Assembly (NCBI GenBank): GCA_946902875.1
Contig: OX336345.1
Location: 21,607,395-21,671,394, forward strand
DNA from: Nematopogon swammerdamellus
Taxonomy: Eukaryota > Arthropoda > Insecta > Lepidoptera > Adelidae
DNA: 64,000 nt
Direction: 5' to 3'
Part shown: positions 47,568 through 58,762 of the stretch, piece by piece
How positions within the stretch are numbered: the stretch's first letter is position 1
Layout: the number at the start of each line of letters is the position of its first letter
Translations under genes and position numbers: made by a program
Notes under the pieces: generated by a model
The model's database searches: none
What the model saw: only the letters and a program-made list of their open reading frames with translations
Told to the model about the DNA's origin: nothing

Positions 47568-49288
47568 CCACCGTACTGGATGTAAGATGGCCGCATAGCA
47601 GCCTCGGTTGTGTTCTCCTCTAGTATAGTGTCGTGTTAAACGTAAGCAAAACGAGTGTCGTACATTTTGCCTTGAGAGTAAGAACAACTGACATTAACTC
47701 TCCGGTCATGAATATTCTCTCTGATCTGGAACTCAAAACCGTCAGTGAAGTTGACTTTCTGGGTATAAAAATGGACCAAAAATTAAATTGGGAACTCCAA
47801 ATCGACAAGGTGGCAAAAAGGTTAAGTTCAGCGTGCTACGCAATTAAAAAAGTGTTTGAATTATGCGGAAAACAAACAGCGAAGACTGTATATTTTGCCT
47901 ACTTTCATAGTATAATGACATATGGCCTTATGTTCTGGGGTACGGCTGCCCAAGCGAAAAGAATATTTATCCTGCAGAAACGTGCTGTCAGATACATAAT
48001 GGGTATGACTCCTGCCGAAGTGTCTTTAGAGAGCTTGGTATTATGACCTTTACTGCAGAATATGTGTACCAAAATATTATTTATGCTAGGAAAAACTTAA
48101 ATAACACCCCATCTAACTCACAGATCCATGACTATAATACGAGACACTGTGAACTTATTCGTATTAACCAGCATAGGTTAACAAAAGTCTCGAAGAGTTT
48201 TATAATAAATAGTGTAAAATTTTATAACAAACTAACTCCAGAAGTAAGAGCGCTAGGATTAGAGGAATTCAGGAAAACAATTAAAATAATGTTAATAAAT
48301 AAAAGTTATTATGACGTGAGCGAGGCTCTAAGCGACAATTTCTAATTAATCTAGTCATTATTCTAGTCATTTTTACATTTAATCTTAGATCTTAGATTTA
48401 GTATGTTTTTGTTTTATTTGACTTATTGCAAATAATTGATTTTTCTGTTGACCATTAAATTTTAATATAGATTTTAATTTTAATTTTTGTTGTGTGTTAC
48501 CTATCAGGATATTTTACTAATATTTTTTTAATAATTTCTTTTATCCTTTTATATCAACTGACAAATTCATATTGAATTTTATTTTTATCGTGTTTTTATC
48601 ATATTGACATATTTGACATGATTTTTTTATGTTTTTATTTTTGACAAATGAAATTTTACTGTGGATTTTTTTTTTCAAGCAAGTCTTTTTTTACTAATCT
48701 CTTTTATCCTTTTATATCAATTGACAAATTCATATTGAATTTTATTTTTAACATGTTTTTATCATTTTATTATTTGACATGATTTTTTTATGTTTTTATT
48801 TTTGACAAATGAAATTTTACTGTGGATTTTTTTTTCAAGCAAGTCTTTTCTAATTTATTGTAAGTACCTTCTTTTATTGTATTCGTGACATTTTAGATGT
48901 AACCTAAAAATCTTAATTATATATTTTTATGTTGTGATTTTTTTCCTATGCCTTTTTATTCAAATGGTATTGTGTTATTTATTATTAAGTTTTAAAGTAT
49001 TGACGAAGGCTATTTTTTGCTCGAACCCAAACATTTTACTTATAATTACCTAGCTAATAATAATTTATATGTGTTCTATTCAATGTGTGTGTAAATGTTA
49101 TGACTGACTTATTCAAGTGTACCGTGGTACCAAAGGAATCAATAAAAATATGAATATGAATGAAAAAGTGTAGCCAGCAATCCAGGGAAGTCTCCGATAT
49201 GGCACCTACCTTCTCGGAGGTGATAATGGCTGGTCGGAGCATGCGCTTTGGCCCCTCCGACTCAGCCGCCCATATCGGATTACATAAA
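47568..49288 (+). mobile_element. SINE B split by a LINE insertion
   Basis: The left part 47568-47631 (ccaccgtactggatgtaaga to ctctagtatagtgt) and right part 49167-49288 (agtgtagccagcaatccagg to cccatatcggattacata) join to give the normal SINE B order. AGTGT is present on both sides as the target duplication. Confidence 0.85.
47632..49166 (+). pseudogene. 5'-truncated LINE related to the 36.7-kb LINE
   Basis: Starts inside the RT thumb (LNVSKTSVVHF) and has YFAYFHSIMTYGLMFWG, QKRAVRYIMGMTP, then after a frameshift at about 48015-48035 YVYQNIIYARKNLNNTPSN and SVKFYNKL up to the stop at 48345. The 3' UTR has two tandem copies of a 160-175-bp AT-rich block (about 48513-48688 and 48689-48848) and ends aatatgaatatgaatgaaaa. 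The order of motifs matches the intact ORF2 at 36704. Confidence 0.85.
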
Positions 49289-49454
49289 AAAAATTATCTA
49301 TCATAATCACTTCAAGCCACTGACGTTCTAATCTCTTTGCGTCGAGCATTTCTGATAACGATGCTCTTTCGATTAATGTATCACCTGATTACGATGTACC
49401 TAATGCAATCACGTGTTTTGCATAAACAAAAGATATGATTGTGGGTGTAAGTAC

Positions 49455-49945
49455 ATATTTTGAAGTGAAAACTTCTTTAGCGGCGCTTGGCACTTTTTTT
49501 AGATGGGTAAAAAATGTTAAACTCGCGTCAGAACTTGCGTCAGATCCGTAGCCTGATCGAAAAAGCGTAAGATTCGAAACTTCTTTAGCGGCGCTTGGCA
49601 CTTTTTTTAGATGGATAAAAAATGTTAAACTCGTGTCAGATCCGTAGCCTGATCGAAAAAGCGTAAGATTCGTTTAAATTATGGATGAAAGTAGATTTTT
49701 CTGAGAAATAAACTTTTTGATGTAAAATAATTTTAGTTCTGTAGTGTTAAATTTTTTATGTAACATAAATTGTCATGTTTGTCTACGATAGCGCAATAAA
49801 TGAATATTGTATTTTACCACATAAATGATAGTACTTTTATACTGATAAATAAAACAATTCGTGAGAAATTATTCCCTAACCATTCAAAAATATTCAAAAA
49901 TGCACAACGTTTTCACTTCTGCCGGCACTCCCGGAGTGCAACCTT
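49455..49945 (-). repeat. Repeat F, longest copy
   Basis: Two copies of the 90-bp block (tagcggcgcttggcactttt ... ccgtagcctgatcgaaaaag) followed by an AT-rich part and cactcccggagtgcaacc at the right end. Contains the palindromic gcactccgggagtgc motif (slightly altered). Confidence 0.65.
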
Positions 49946-50270
49946 AGGCTTTTTATGATCAAAGAGTTGGAGATATCTAAATTTTCAGATGATTATGACA
50001 TGAAATGAAATCGGCCAAGTGGACCACGCACAGTGAAGAATTCCGTAGTCGGGAAGAACGTTCACGGTTAAAATACCAAAGTTATTAAATAATAAATTAG
50101 GTGTAGGCTCCAAAAACTAAAACACGAACAAGCAACCAGAATCTAATTTTTTTTTACGGACATACGCAAATATTCTTTTTTAGGGTTGCGTATCCATACG
50201 GAACCATATACAATAATGTATTATACAGTCCGTATTACCAATCTTAACTTTATATTATATTGTTTTACTA
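49946..50270. other. Repeat G scraps
   Basis: atcggccaagtgg at 50010 and agggttgcgtatccatacgg at 50182 are weak matches to repeat G. Nothing else recognised. Confidence 0.35.
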
Positions 50271-51506
50271 GCTTTTGCCCGCGGCTTCGCTCGCGTGAAA
50301 TTCGTATTTCAAAGGAAGAAAGTAAGTAACTAAGGCCGATCTGCGTTTAGAAAAAACAATAAACCTTCTCAACTCAAGTAAGTATCTAACGGCGAGTCTT
50401 CAAGCTGAGCTGCATTCTGGAAGACAATAAACCTTCTCGAAGAAAGTAAGTATCTGAGGGCGAGGCCGAAGGCCGAGCTACGTTCAGGAAGACCATAAAC
50501 CTTCTCGAACAAAGTAAGTAACTAAGGGCGAGGCCGCAGTCCGAGCTGCGTTCAGGATGACTATAAAACTTCTCGACAAAATAAGTAATTGAGGGCGAGG
50601 CCGAAGGCCGAGCTGCGTTCAGGAAGACGATAACCTTTTCGAAGAAAGTAAGTAACAGAGGGCGAGGCCGAAGGCCGAGCTGCGTTCAGGAAGACCATAA
50701 ACCTTCTCGAAGAAAGTAGGTAAGTAACTAAGGGCGAGGCCGAAGGCCGAGCTGCGTTCAGGAAGACTATAAACCCTTTCGAAGAAATCAAGTAATTGAG
50801 GGCGAGGTCGAAGGCCGAGCTGCGTTCAGGAACACTATAAACCGTCTTGAAGAAAGTATGTAACTATCGCCCATAGTTACTTACTGTCACCGTCTTCCAG
50901 GATACAGCTCGGCGTTCCGCCACGCCCTTATTTACTTACTTTTTTTATGTTTTTATTTTCTGGAAACTGACACGGTTGGCTACATAACCTACAACATCCG
51001 TGATGTCAGCCCATAACACCGGATGAACTTGGTGCCACGTCAGTGCTTCCCTTCGAGAAGGTTTATGGTCTTCCTGAACGCAGCTTGGCCTTCGGCCTCG
51101 CCCTCTGTTACTTACGTTCTTCGAAAAGGTTATCGTCTTCCTGAACGCAGCTCGGCCTTCGGCCTCGCCCTCAGTTACTTACTTTCATTAAGAAGGTTTA
51201 TAGTCTTTCTGAACGCAGCTCGGCCTTTGGCCTCGCCCTCAATTACTTAATTTCTTCGAGAAGCGGGTTTATAGTCTTCCTGAATGCAGCTCGGCCTTCG
51301 GCCTCGCCCTTTGTTACTTTCTTCGAAAAGGTTTATACTCTTCCTGAACGCAGCTCGGCCTTCGGCCTCGCCTTTAGTATGTTACTTACTTTCTTTGAAA
51401 ATGTTTATTGTTTATCTGCATCCAGTTCACCCTCCGGCCCTGTCCTAAGTTACTTACTTTCTTCTTTTTAAACACGAATTTCACGCGAGCGAATCCACGA
51501 AAAGCT
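50271..51506. mobile_element. Helitron-ended inverted element with satellite E core
   Basis: The left end ctagcttttgcccgcggctt and the right end (tttcacgcgagcgaatccac then gaaaagct) are inverted matches. The interior has about eight satellite E units in plus orientation (50315-50870), then about six in minus orientation (50890-51470), interrupted by a SINE A tail. The layout is like 33470-34545. The right CTAG is lost. Confidence 0.7.
50961..51056 (-). mobile_element. SINE A tail nested in satellite E
   Basis: ggaaactgacacggttggct to cacgtcagtgcttcccttcg, between two minus-oriented satellite units. Confidence 0.75.
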
Positions 51507-51954
51507 ATCGATATTATAATAAGAAAATTCAGTTAAAATAAATAAAATACTTTAAATACCTAAAAAAGATACTAAGTAAAATATTTCACCTATTAGCGTA
51601 ACCGGAACTGAATTTTATTTAGCCTATCCTATGTCTCGTATAGCTAAATGTGCGTGTACTAATTTTAATCGAATTTAGATGATCGGCTTAACTTGTATGG
51701 AGGAAATTCATACATACATATTCGCCTCGCCCCGCTTTATAAATTATAGCCTATATGTTATTTTGATGTACTGTAAAGGCTCATCAAAATCTGTTCAGTA
51801 GTTTTTGCGTGAAAGAGGAACAGAGATCCATTCTATCATATTGCGGCTATTCGTTCGCTCGCCGCCCGCTCACCGCGCCTCCTCCGCCGCCAGCTGCCGG
51901 CCGCCCGCTCGGTAAATACCTATAGTACTACGGCGCCTACGGAACATATCGGTT
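51507..51954. other. Degenerate Helitron/LINE-like scraps
   Basis: 51595-51690 resembles repeat I (taaccggaactgaattttat). 51770-51820 has atctgttcagtagtttttgc, common near Helitron-like ends. GC-rich block at 51850-51915. No gene. Confidence 0.35.
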
Positions 51955-52245
51955 TGTATGGGAGCCACATCTTAGCGGCGTAACCGGAAGTGAATTTTAT
52001 TTAGCCTATCCTGTGTCCCGTGTAGGTAAATGTACTTGTACGAAGTTACATCGAATTCAGATGATCGGTTTAAGAGTTATGGTGGAACATACATACATAC
52101 AGAAATGATTTCTAAAAATCGTAAATTTAGTTTTAGTATCATACACAGAGTCTACAAACCCAATATCTCAAAAAACAAAGCAACTTACTCCATGACCATC
52201 CCTTACAGATTTATTATTAGTATTGATTGATGATGATTGTGATTT
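51955..52245 (-). repeat. Repeat I
   Basis: cggtttgtatgggagccaca, gtttaagagttatggtggaa, (catac)n, aacttactccatgaccatcc and cttacagatttattatt. Confidence 0.6.
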
Positions 52246-52556
52246 TAGGGTTCCGTATCTCAAAAGAGGAAAAAAAACGGAACAGTTATAGGATCACTCT
52301 CGTGTCTGTCTGTCTGTCTGTCTGTCTGTCACAGCTTTTTTCTCCGAATCTACTGAACTTTGGCTCTTTATTAAAAGTACAAATCGATTTTTAATAATTT
52401 TAAAATGCATAGTAAATAAAATATACGAAAATCTAGTAACCCCCCACTAACTCCGAAAATATTTGGTCTAACCAAATCAAAACGAAAATCTTAAAGTTCT
52501 CACGGAACCCTCTACACGCGAGTTCGACTCGCTCTTGACAGTTTTTTCTGAATCAT
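52246..52556 (-). repeat. Repeat G variant
   Basis: agggttccgtatctcaaaag, (tctg)n at 52312-52330, and gcgagttcgactcgctcttg at the right end. Confidence 0.55.
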
Positions 52557-52663
52557 GTGTGTTGAACTGTGTGAACTCACCCCTGATTAAATAAATATTT
52601 TCTTTCTTTCTTTCTTTCTAAAGTTGTTGGGACCCCTGTGCTATGCAGGAACCTTTATTTTGT

Positions 52664-53002
52664 CAGCCTCGATAGCTCAGTGGTGCAGACAGTCGATTGT
52701 CGCTATTTACTTGGATGGGTGACCGCTCGACCGTTGGAGGCTGTCCGTGGTTCGGATTCCACGTAAAACTGTATGTCCCATCCCTTCTTACCTTACTAGG
52801 TGGTAGGGTTCAACCCGCCCGGTTTGGTACCACCGCACTGAATGAAACGTCGGTCGAAACGGCTATATAAATAGTTTGTGTTTTCCGTCCAGTTCAGTGT
52901 AGCCGGCACGACCGAAGGCACCTAGTTCACCTGGTGTTATGGGCTGACATCGCGGATGTTGTAGGTGATGTAGCCAACCGTGTCAGTTTCCATAAAAAAA
53001 AG
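52664..53002 (+). mobile_element. SINE A, full length (reference plus-strand copy)
   Basis: A-box-like tagctcagtgg at 52673-52683; 5S-like C box ttacttggatgggtgaccgc at 52707-52726; B-box-like ggttcggattcc at 52749-52760. Then the body ttaccttactaggtggtagg, gtccagttcagtgtagccgg and gtgtcagtttccataaaaaa. It carries a small deletion in the head and another after gaccgaagg. Confidence 0.85.
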
Positions 53003-53469
53003 GTAAATATCTGAGAACTGCGCCGGTGTGCGGTACCTACATAATACACCTCGTCACTTGAGAAGTGGAGGTACGCGAAAAAGGTAAGCATCCACATCCG
53101 GAGCCATTTTTCTTCCGACACGAAGCCCTACATCCCCCTCCGCCGCCCCTCCCCCGCCCCCCTCGCGCACGGTCCCTCGCCGTAACCTCAATTTGCCCGG
53201 AAGAGGTCCTACTACCTAAATGAAGAAAAAAAAAGTTGTACAATCTCGCGGAATTTAATTAAAACATTTTTTTCTGGTTGATTAAATTGTTCTGGGTGCC
53301 CCAACCTGCTTAGCGAATAATGAGTTCGCCAACACAAGCCCCAGTCAAATTATTTACATTTTTCGATGATTTAAGGATGCACTCCGTTAATTAATGATTT
53401 CATTTTTTAATATAAAATGAATATAACCAGTCCGAGCTATAACTAAGGTAATTTCAGTGGAAATGCTGA
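53003..53469. other. No recognised feature
   Basis: C-rich block at 53130-53165. No supported gene. Confidence 0.3.
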
Positions 53470-53723
53470 AGTCAAATCTTTTCTCTTATCCTTTCCTTAC
53501 CTTTAATAAAATCCAACGTCTGCTTTCTGTCTGTATGTACGTCTGTCTGTCCGCCTATAACTCGAGAACCACTGAACCGATTTTAATACAGTTGGTTTCT
53601 ACAGATAGCTTGCTTCTTCCCATCAATTATAGGCCAAATTTCATCAAGTTAAATGGCTTATGATATGAGGTTAGCAGAGAAGTCGAATATGAGAGCGGGC
53701 GGAGCCGCGGGCACAGCTAGTAC
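53470..53723 (+). mobile_element. Helitron-like repeat (family L), intact 3' end
   Basis: Reverse complement of 6410-6690. It ends gagcgggcggagccgcgggc followed by acagCTAG and T. The GC-rich hairpin is gcggagccgc. Confidence 0.6.
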
Positions 53724-53894
53724 CATTATAAACGTAAGTCGCAAATTCTGTCTGTAACGAACGGATGAAACCGCTGTACCGATTCATCAGCATATAGGAT
53801 GGTTTAAAAGTACGGTTCACAAGTACCGTTCGAAAGTAGTTTGTTTCCTGATACTTTCAACCTTTCAGTCTTCATACGTCGAATTGTACGTACT

Positions 53895-54226
53895 GTGTGG
53901 GGCCGGTACTTAATAAGAATAGCCCCACTGCATTTCTCCCCGTGCATCTCGTAAAAGGCGACTAAGGGATAAGGACAAGAAGGCGACTAAGGGATAAGGA
54001 CAAGATGCCGTGCATAAGGGCGACAGGCTAGCCACCGCTCACCTTGGCACGGTGTCATCCACCTAGTCATGCAGCAGGTGGGCCTTCATGCCTCACTTGC
54101 TGCCTGATCTGAGTTATCTTGTGCGAATACTTTTCTAAACGTGGTGGCCGGTGTTGTGCTGTAATTTACCAGTATACTTGTAGCACAAACCCGATTACTC
54201 TGCTCACCCCGATTTTCGAGATATGG
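53895..54226 (+). mobile_element. SINE D, full length
   Basis: gtgtggggccggtacttaat, a small tandem duplication of gcgactaagggataaggaca (53957-54003), accttggcacggtgtcatcc and tgtagcacaaacccgattac. Confidence 0.8.
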
Positions 54227-54483
54227 CTGACCGTGGTTCGGACTACACTGTTAAGTATTTTCCCTTCTTACGTTTAATCCGCCTGGGTTGGTACCGACGC
54301 ACTGAATGAAACGTCGGCCGAAACGGCAATGCAAATAGTTCGTGTTTTCCGTTCAGTTCAGTGTAGCCGACATGAAATAAAGGGAAGCACTGACATGACA
54401 CCTAGTTCACCAAGGTGTTATGGGCTGACATCACGGATGTTGTAGGTGATGGAGCCAACCGTGTCAGTTTCCATAAACAAAAA
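54227..54483 (+). mobile_element. SINE A body and tail after SINE D
   Basis: tggctgaccgtggttcggac (B-box region) then body to cagtttccataaacaaaaac. It lies directly next to SINE D, as at 40203-40668. Confidence 0.75.
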
Positions 54484-55221
54484 CGAACTAGCGCTTCTAC
54501 CGGGTGTTTCAGGATAGGGTTTCGTGACTTCAGGGTTCGAAATGGGTTCATATTTGAAGACGAAAAGCTCTGAAACTTTTTCCCAGATTCGGTCATTTTA
54601 TAGTACTTTTTGGTGAAAATCGTTTCATCGAGATTTTGTGGACGGTTAACGTCCGCCTTTATTAAACAAAAATAAAATGACTAACTTACATGCTTTACTA
54701 GTAGAATTGTATTGCATGTAGGTAAATTCCAAATACTTAAATTAGAATGATATCAAAAGAAAAAGGGAAATAGACTAGGTCATTGCAATCCCTAGACCTA
54801 GATATCACTGTTGCCAAAAATCACTGTCCTTCGAGTTTTTATTAAAATTTTATATTTTTGTATGAAAAAAAAAATACGGAATTTCGATTTGAGTGATAAG
54901 GATTTTTTTCTTCTAATAATGAGTACTTTCTATTCCTGAAGTTTCTCAAGCCTATCCTGAAACATCCTGTATAGTCCGCAAATCTGGTGGTATGGTGTCT
55001 TACTGAGCGTGGTATCGCGTAGTGATGTGCATTTCACTACTTCGGGTACCACACTGGTCCCTCGACACAGCCACCCATACTGGTTTTAAATAAAAATATA
55101 TTTATATATTTGACCATACGCCCCATTTTAGGACAAGTGAAATTTTGTTTACAAAAAATAACACAGTCATCCACTCGGGCGAGACTCCCAGTTACATTCG
55201 AATAAAGTAACACAGCGCGGA
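54484..55221. other. No recognised feature
   Basis: AT-rich with a loose inverted pair (cgggtgtttcaggatagggt near 54500, cctatcctgaaacatcctgt near 54952), so this may be a 470-bp degenerate MITE. No gene. Confidence 0.4.
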
Positions 55222-55280
55222 GCATAAAGAAAACCGGCCAAGTGTGAGTTTTATTCACGCACGAATGGTTCCGTAGATCC
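55222..55280 (+). repeat. Repeat G 5' end
   Basis: aaaccggccaagtgtgagtt and gaatggttccgtagatcc. Confidence 0.5.
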
Positions 55281-55433
55281 GTTTTCAAAAAAGTATTATA
55301 AAAATAGAAATAAATTTATTGCTTACAAAAATCGTACATAATGCTTATACAACGTGTCCCAAAACTCAACGTCAAGCGAGAATCAGGGAGTAGGCCAGTT
55401 CATGACTATCCAGGGAAAAATAAAAAAAAAAAG

Positions 55434-55870
55434 CCACAGTTGCACTCCGGGAGTGCCGGCAGAAGTACTTTTTGTATTTCCGAAAATAATTCTTAGGTGG
55501 TTATAAAAAAAACTAAACACCCTAAAAAATTTAAACACCGTAACATTGCTTAAAAAAGAAAACAAAAGAAAAAAAACAAAAGAAATTTTGAGGGATTCGA
55601 ACCCATGGTCAAAAAATACAAATCCTACATTCTTACCATTGAGCCACGAAATCACATAAACGACCAAACGAATATCGGATTCCCACTGTCACTGAGAGAC
55701 GAACAGAATTGATCCCGAGCCACTCGTAACTTAACCCTTAATGCAATGGCTTAAGGTTACATTTTAAATAATAAAAATAAATCTGACGCTGACGCGATGA
55801 CGCGATGACGCGAGTTTAAAATTTTTTTTACCCACCTAAAAAAGTGCCAAGCGCCGCTAAAGAAGTTTTC
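55434..55870 (+). repeat. Repeat F copy
   Basis: gttgcactccgggagtgccg start (perfect gcactccgggagtgc palindrome), AT-rich centre, and aaaagtgccaagcgccgcta end. Confidence 0.6.
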
Positions 55871-55874
55871 ACTA

Positions 55875-56076
55875 AAAAAAACTATTTAAGAAAATATAAA
55901 AACCGCCTTCAAAAATGTATGAAATAAAAAAATAAAAATCGAACCCTAGAGTTGAAGGCGGTCGGTTATTTTTGCTTGCTTTAGCACCATCGCCTTCAAC
56001 TCTAGGGTTCGATTTTTATTTTTTTATTTCATACATTTTTGAAGGCGGTTTTTATATTTTTTTAAATAGTTTTTTA
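55875..56076. repeat. Hairpin with about 85-bp arms
   Basis: Left arm 55875-55960 and right arm 55991-56076 are near-perfect inverses (aatcgaaccctagagttgaa / ttcaactctagggttcgatt). The loop is about 30 bp. Confidence 0.85.
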
Positions 56077-56749
56077 GTAATTTTTATGTGCTATTAATGT
56101 ACTCGGCGGAATCGTTCGGCCATCGGCCTCGCGATTCCGCCTCGCTTTCCAATCCGATCTTGACCAAAAAAAAAAAATGGGACCACCTTGGAGCTAGACT
56201 GAACCGAACACAAAAAGAATCATCGAAATCGGTTCACAATTGGGGAAGATATTGCTGAAGATAAATAAAAAAAAAATACATACAGCCGAACATAGAACCT
56301 CCTCCTTTTTTGAAGTCGGTTAAAAATCTGAGTCATTTGTTTTTTATGATAAGAGCATTTTTTGAAAAACCCTCTCGTACAAAATTTTTAGGTAGGTAGG
56401 TACTACGACTACCAATTTGGAAATATAATTGTGAATTTTTTTTATTGGTAGCCTAAATAACTCTGCTGTACTATGTATGTCACACCCAAGACAAACAAAA
56501 ACATTTTAATGTCATATAACTACAAGTTAAAAAATTTCCGATGTCTTCCTTTACTTGTGCTTTAAGACCTTACTTCTTACCAAATTTCATGATTATAGGT
56601 TAACGGGAAGTACTCTATAGGTTTTGATTTGATTGCCAGTAGCAAAATATGTGACTTAAATGGCAGTATCTTGTGATTGCGTTGACTTATAAGCTTAATT
56701 TTTTTTACATCTCCGAGGAAACGTAGACCTTAGTATTTGATATTAATTT

Positions 56750-56920
56750 CAACTTGATACCTCTACCCGTTCCTGAGAAAAACGGTATTGACAGACAGGC
56801 AGACAGACAGATAGACAGACAAGTGGACAGACGGACAGTGATCCTATGAGGGTTTCGTTTTTTTCTTTCTCTTTTGCGGTACGGAACCCTAAAAACACGG
56901 AACCCTAAAAACACGGAACC
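56750..56920 (+). repeat. Repeat G-like 3' end with (GACA)n
   Basis: acagacaggcagacagacag run, tgatcctatgagggtttcgt and gcggtacggaaccctaaaaa. The last 16 bp are tandemly repeated (cacggaaccctaaaaa). Confidence 0.5.
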
Positions 56921-57239
56921 CTAGAAACTACACAAAACAGAGGCGAGAGCGTCAAAAGTGGCACTTACATAAAATATTAGGCGGCAGTGTCGAAGCATTA
57001 CCGCCGACAGATGGTGTTAAATTTGCCTCACAGATTACTCGGCGAACAGCCTCGCGCGCTGCCGGCCGCGGCCGAGGGCAATGAAAGTAAACGCACAAGT
57101 TGGAGGGAGCCCGCGCGGCTCTGGGGCTAATTCGGCGGATTTGTTTTGAATTTTTCACGATTTTGAGTGATGTCTCGCGAGTCGCGACCGCTCCGCGTCG
57201 ACGACGACGCCGCGCCTCCGTTAACTGGCGTTAATGCTA
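56921..57239. other. No recognised gene; CpG-rich block
   Basis: 56990-57235 is GC/CpG-rich, but I can support no exon. Confidence 0.3.
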
Positions 57240-57770
57240 AAAACCGGCCAAGTGCGAGTCGGACTTGCGCACCGAGGGCTCCACACACAAAAAAAAAAAA
57301 AAAGAAAAAACTTGTAATTGTAATTAATTAATCTTTCACTTTTTCATTTTTTATTACATACATATCACACACGCTGTATCCCGACAGTCGGGGTAAGCAA
57401 AGTAATCGGTGTTGTGCTATAAGGACTCTGGCAAATTACAGCACAACACCGGCCACCACGTTAACACAGTATACGGACAAGACAACTATCAAGCAGCAAG
57501 TAAGGCACGAAGAACCCACCTGCTGCATGACTAGGTGGAAGGACTGCGCCAAGGTGAGAAGTGGCTAACCTGTCGTCCTTTAGCGCAGTATCTTGTCCAT
57601 TTTTTATTATTTGTGGTTATATCCGTATTTTTTATTATTAGGTTATATTTCGTGACAATTTCAACCGGCTAGCTAGACAGACAGGAAAGCCTTGACATAC
57701 AGACAGAGAGACGTTGTAGGCTTACAGCTTAGTAATAGGCTTCCGTACGGGGTACGGGAGCCTAAAAATA
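57240..57770 (+). repeat. Repeat G split by SINE D
   Basis: aaaccggccaagtgcgagtc to taggcttccgtacggggtac. Repeat G text (ttttttattatttgtggtta) resumes after the SINE at 57362-57600. Confidence 0.75.
57362..57600 (-). mobile_element. SINE D 3' part nested in repeat G
   Basis: cacacgctgtatcccgacag to ctgtcgtcctttagcgcag. The head is truncated. Confidence 0.75.
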
Positions 57771-58064
57771 GATTTCCCTACAGTGTTTTCTTTCTATCTT
57801 TTTAAATTCAGTACATTCGATATTGTTCTTTCGATCAGGACCACCGGATGGGTGTCAGTTACAATCTTTATTAATTGAATTCGTTTAAAGCACTAATAAT
57901 AATCAGCGCTTCTTATCACATAATCCACAATCATTGGCTGTGGAAATTTTTTATCTTAAAAGCGCATTTGTTTTTGAAGACTGCACGCACATAGGGTTTT
58001 ATCGGTTGATCCTCGCATGGCAACAGAACTGGCAGAATTTTTGATATACCACCAACAGTAGTAC

Positions 58065-58270
58065 CACTTATTGATTATTTGGAGAAAAAAAAATTTTTTT
58101 TCTCCATACATTTTGAGAATAGGTATTTAAAATTTGTATGGAAAAAATATTATTATTTTGTTTAAAAAAATTTTTTTTCTTCACAGAAGTTGTTTAGTTT
58201 CATATATAGAATAACCCCCTTATGTCAGTTAAAAATATTACGGGGGCAACTGCAACACCGTGTATATTCA
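58065..58270. mobile_element. MITE end related to 58.8-kb element
   Basis: gaataggtatttaaaatttg, cttcacagaagttgtttagt and taacccccttatgtcagtta are the inverse of 58940-59080. It ends gcaactgcaacaccgtgta. Truncated by or next to the SINE C at 58274. Confidence 0.6.
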
Positions 58271-58273
58271 CGT

Positions 58274-58602
58274 ACCGTGTGGGGTCGGTACTTTAAAAGA
58301 ATAGCCCCACTGCATCTCTCCCCGTGTATGTCGTAAAAGGCGACTAAGGGATATGACTCCCTTCTTATATTACTAGGTGGTAGGGTTTAACCCGCCCGGG
58401 TTGATACCACCGCACTGAATGAAAGGTCGGTCGAAACGGCTATGTAAATAGTTTGTGTTTTCCATCCAGTTCAGTGTAGCCGGCACGACCGAAGGGAAGC
58501 ACTGACGTGGCACCAATTTCACCCGGTGTTATGCGCTTACATCACGGATGTTGTAAGTGATGTAGCCAACCGTGTCAATATCCATAAAAAAAATACGATT
58601 TT
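58274..58602 (+). mobile_element. SINE C, full length
   Basis: ccgtgtggggtcggtacttt to gtgtcaatatccataaaaaa, with all SINE C blocks in order. Confidence 0.85.
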
Positions 58603-58738
58603 CACTGTTACTTCATTCTATCACTCACTCTCTTGTCAAGATGGTTTTGGGCTGTAAATCTTAACGCTACGTCGTCATCGGCGGCCTGAGCTGTGAGCAA
58701 AAAGTCACGCGAAGAGAAGCTGCTGGCAAAAGCTAGTA
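58603..58738 (+). mobile_element. Helitron-like 3' end
   Basis: gattttcactgttacttcat, then aaaaagtcacgcgaagagaa, ending ctggcaaaagCTAG and T. The hairpin is degenerate. Confidence 0.5.
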
Positions 58739-58762
58739 AACAATAAAACTATCCTCTATATA

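Larger units (their letters stand above)
55349..56470 (+). mobile_element. MITE of the 44.4-kb family, interrupted
   Basis: The left end 55349-55428 (caacgtgtcccaaaactcaa, gtaggccagttcatgactat) and interior 56325-56470 (tgagtcatttgttttttatg, tactacgactaccaatttgg) match 44442-44700. About 890 bp of other repeats lie between them. The right end is missing. Confidence 0.7.
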
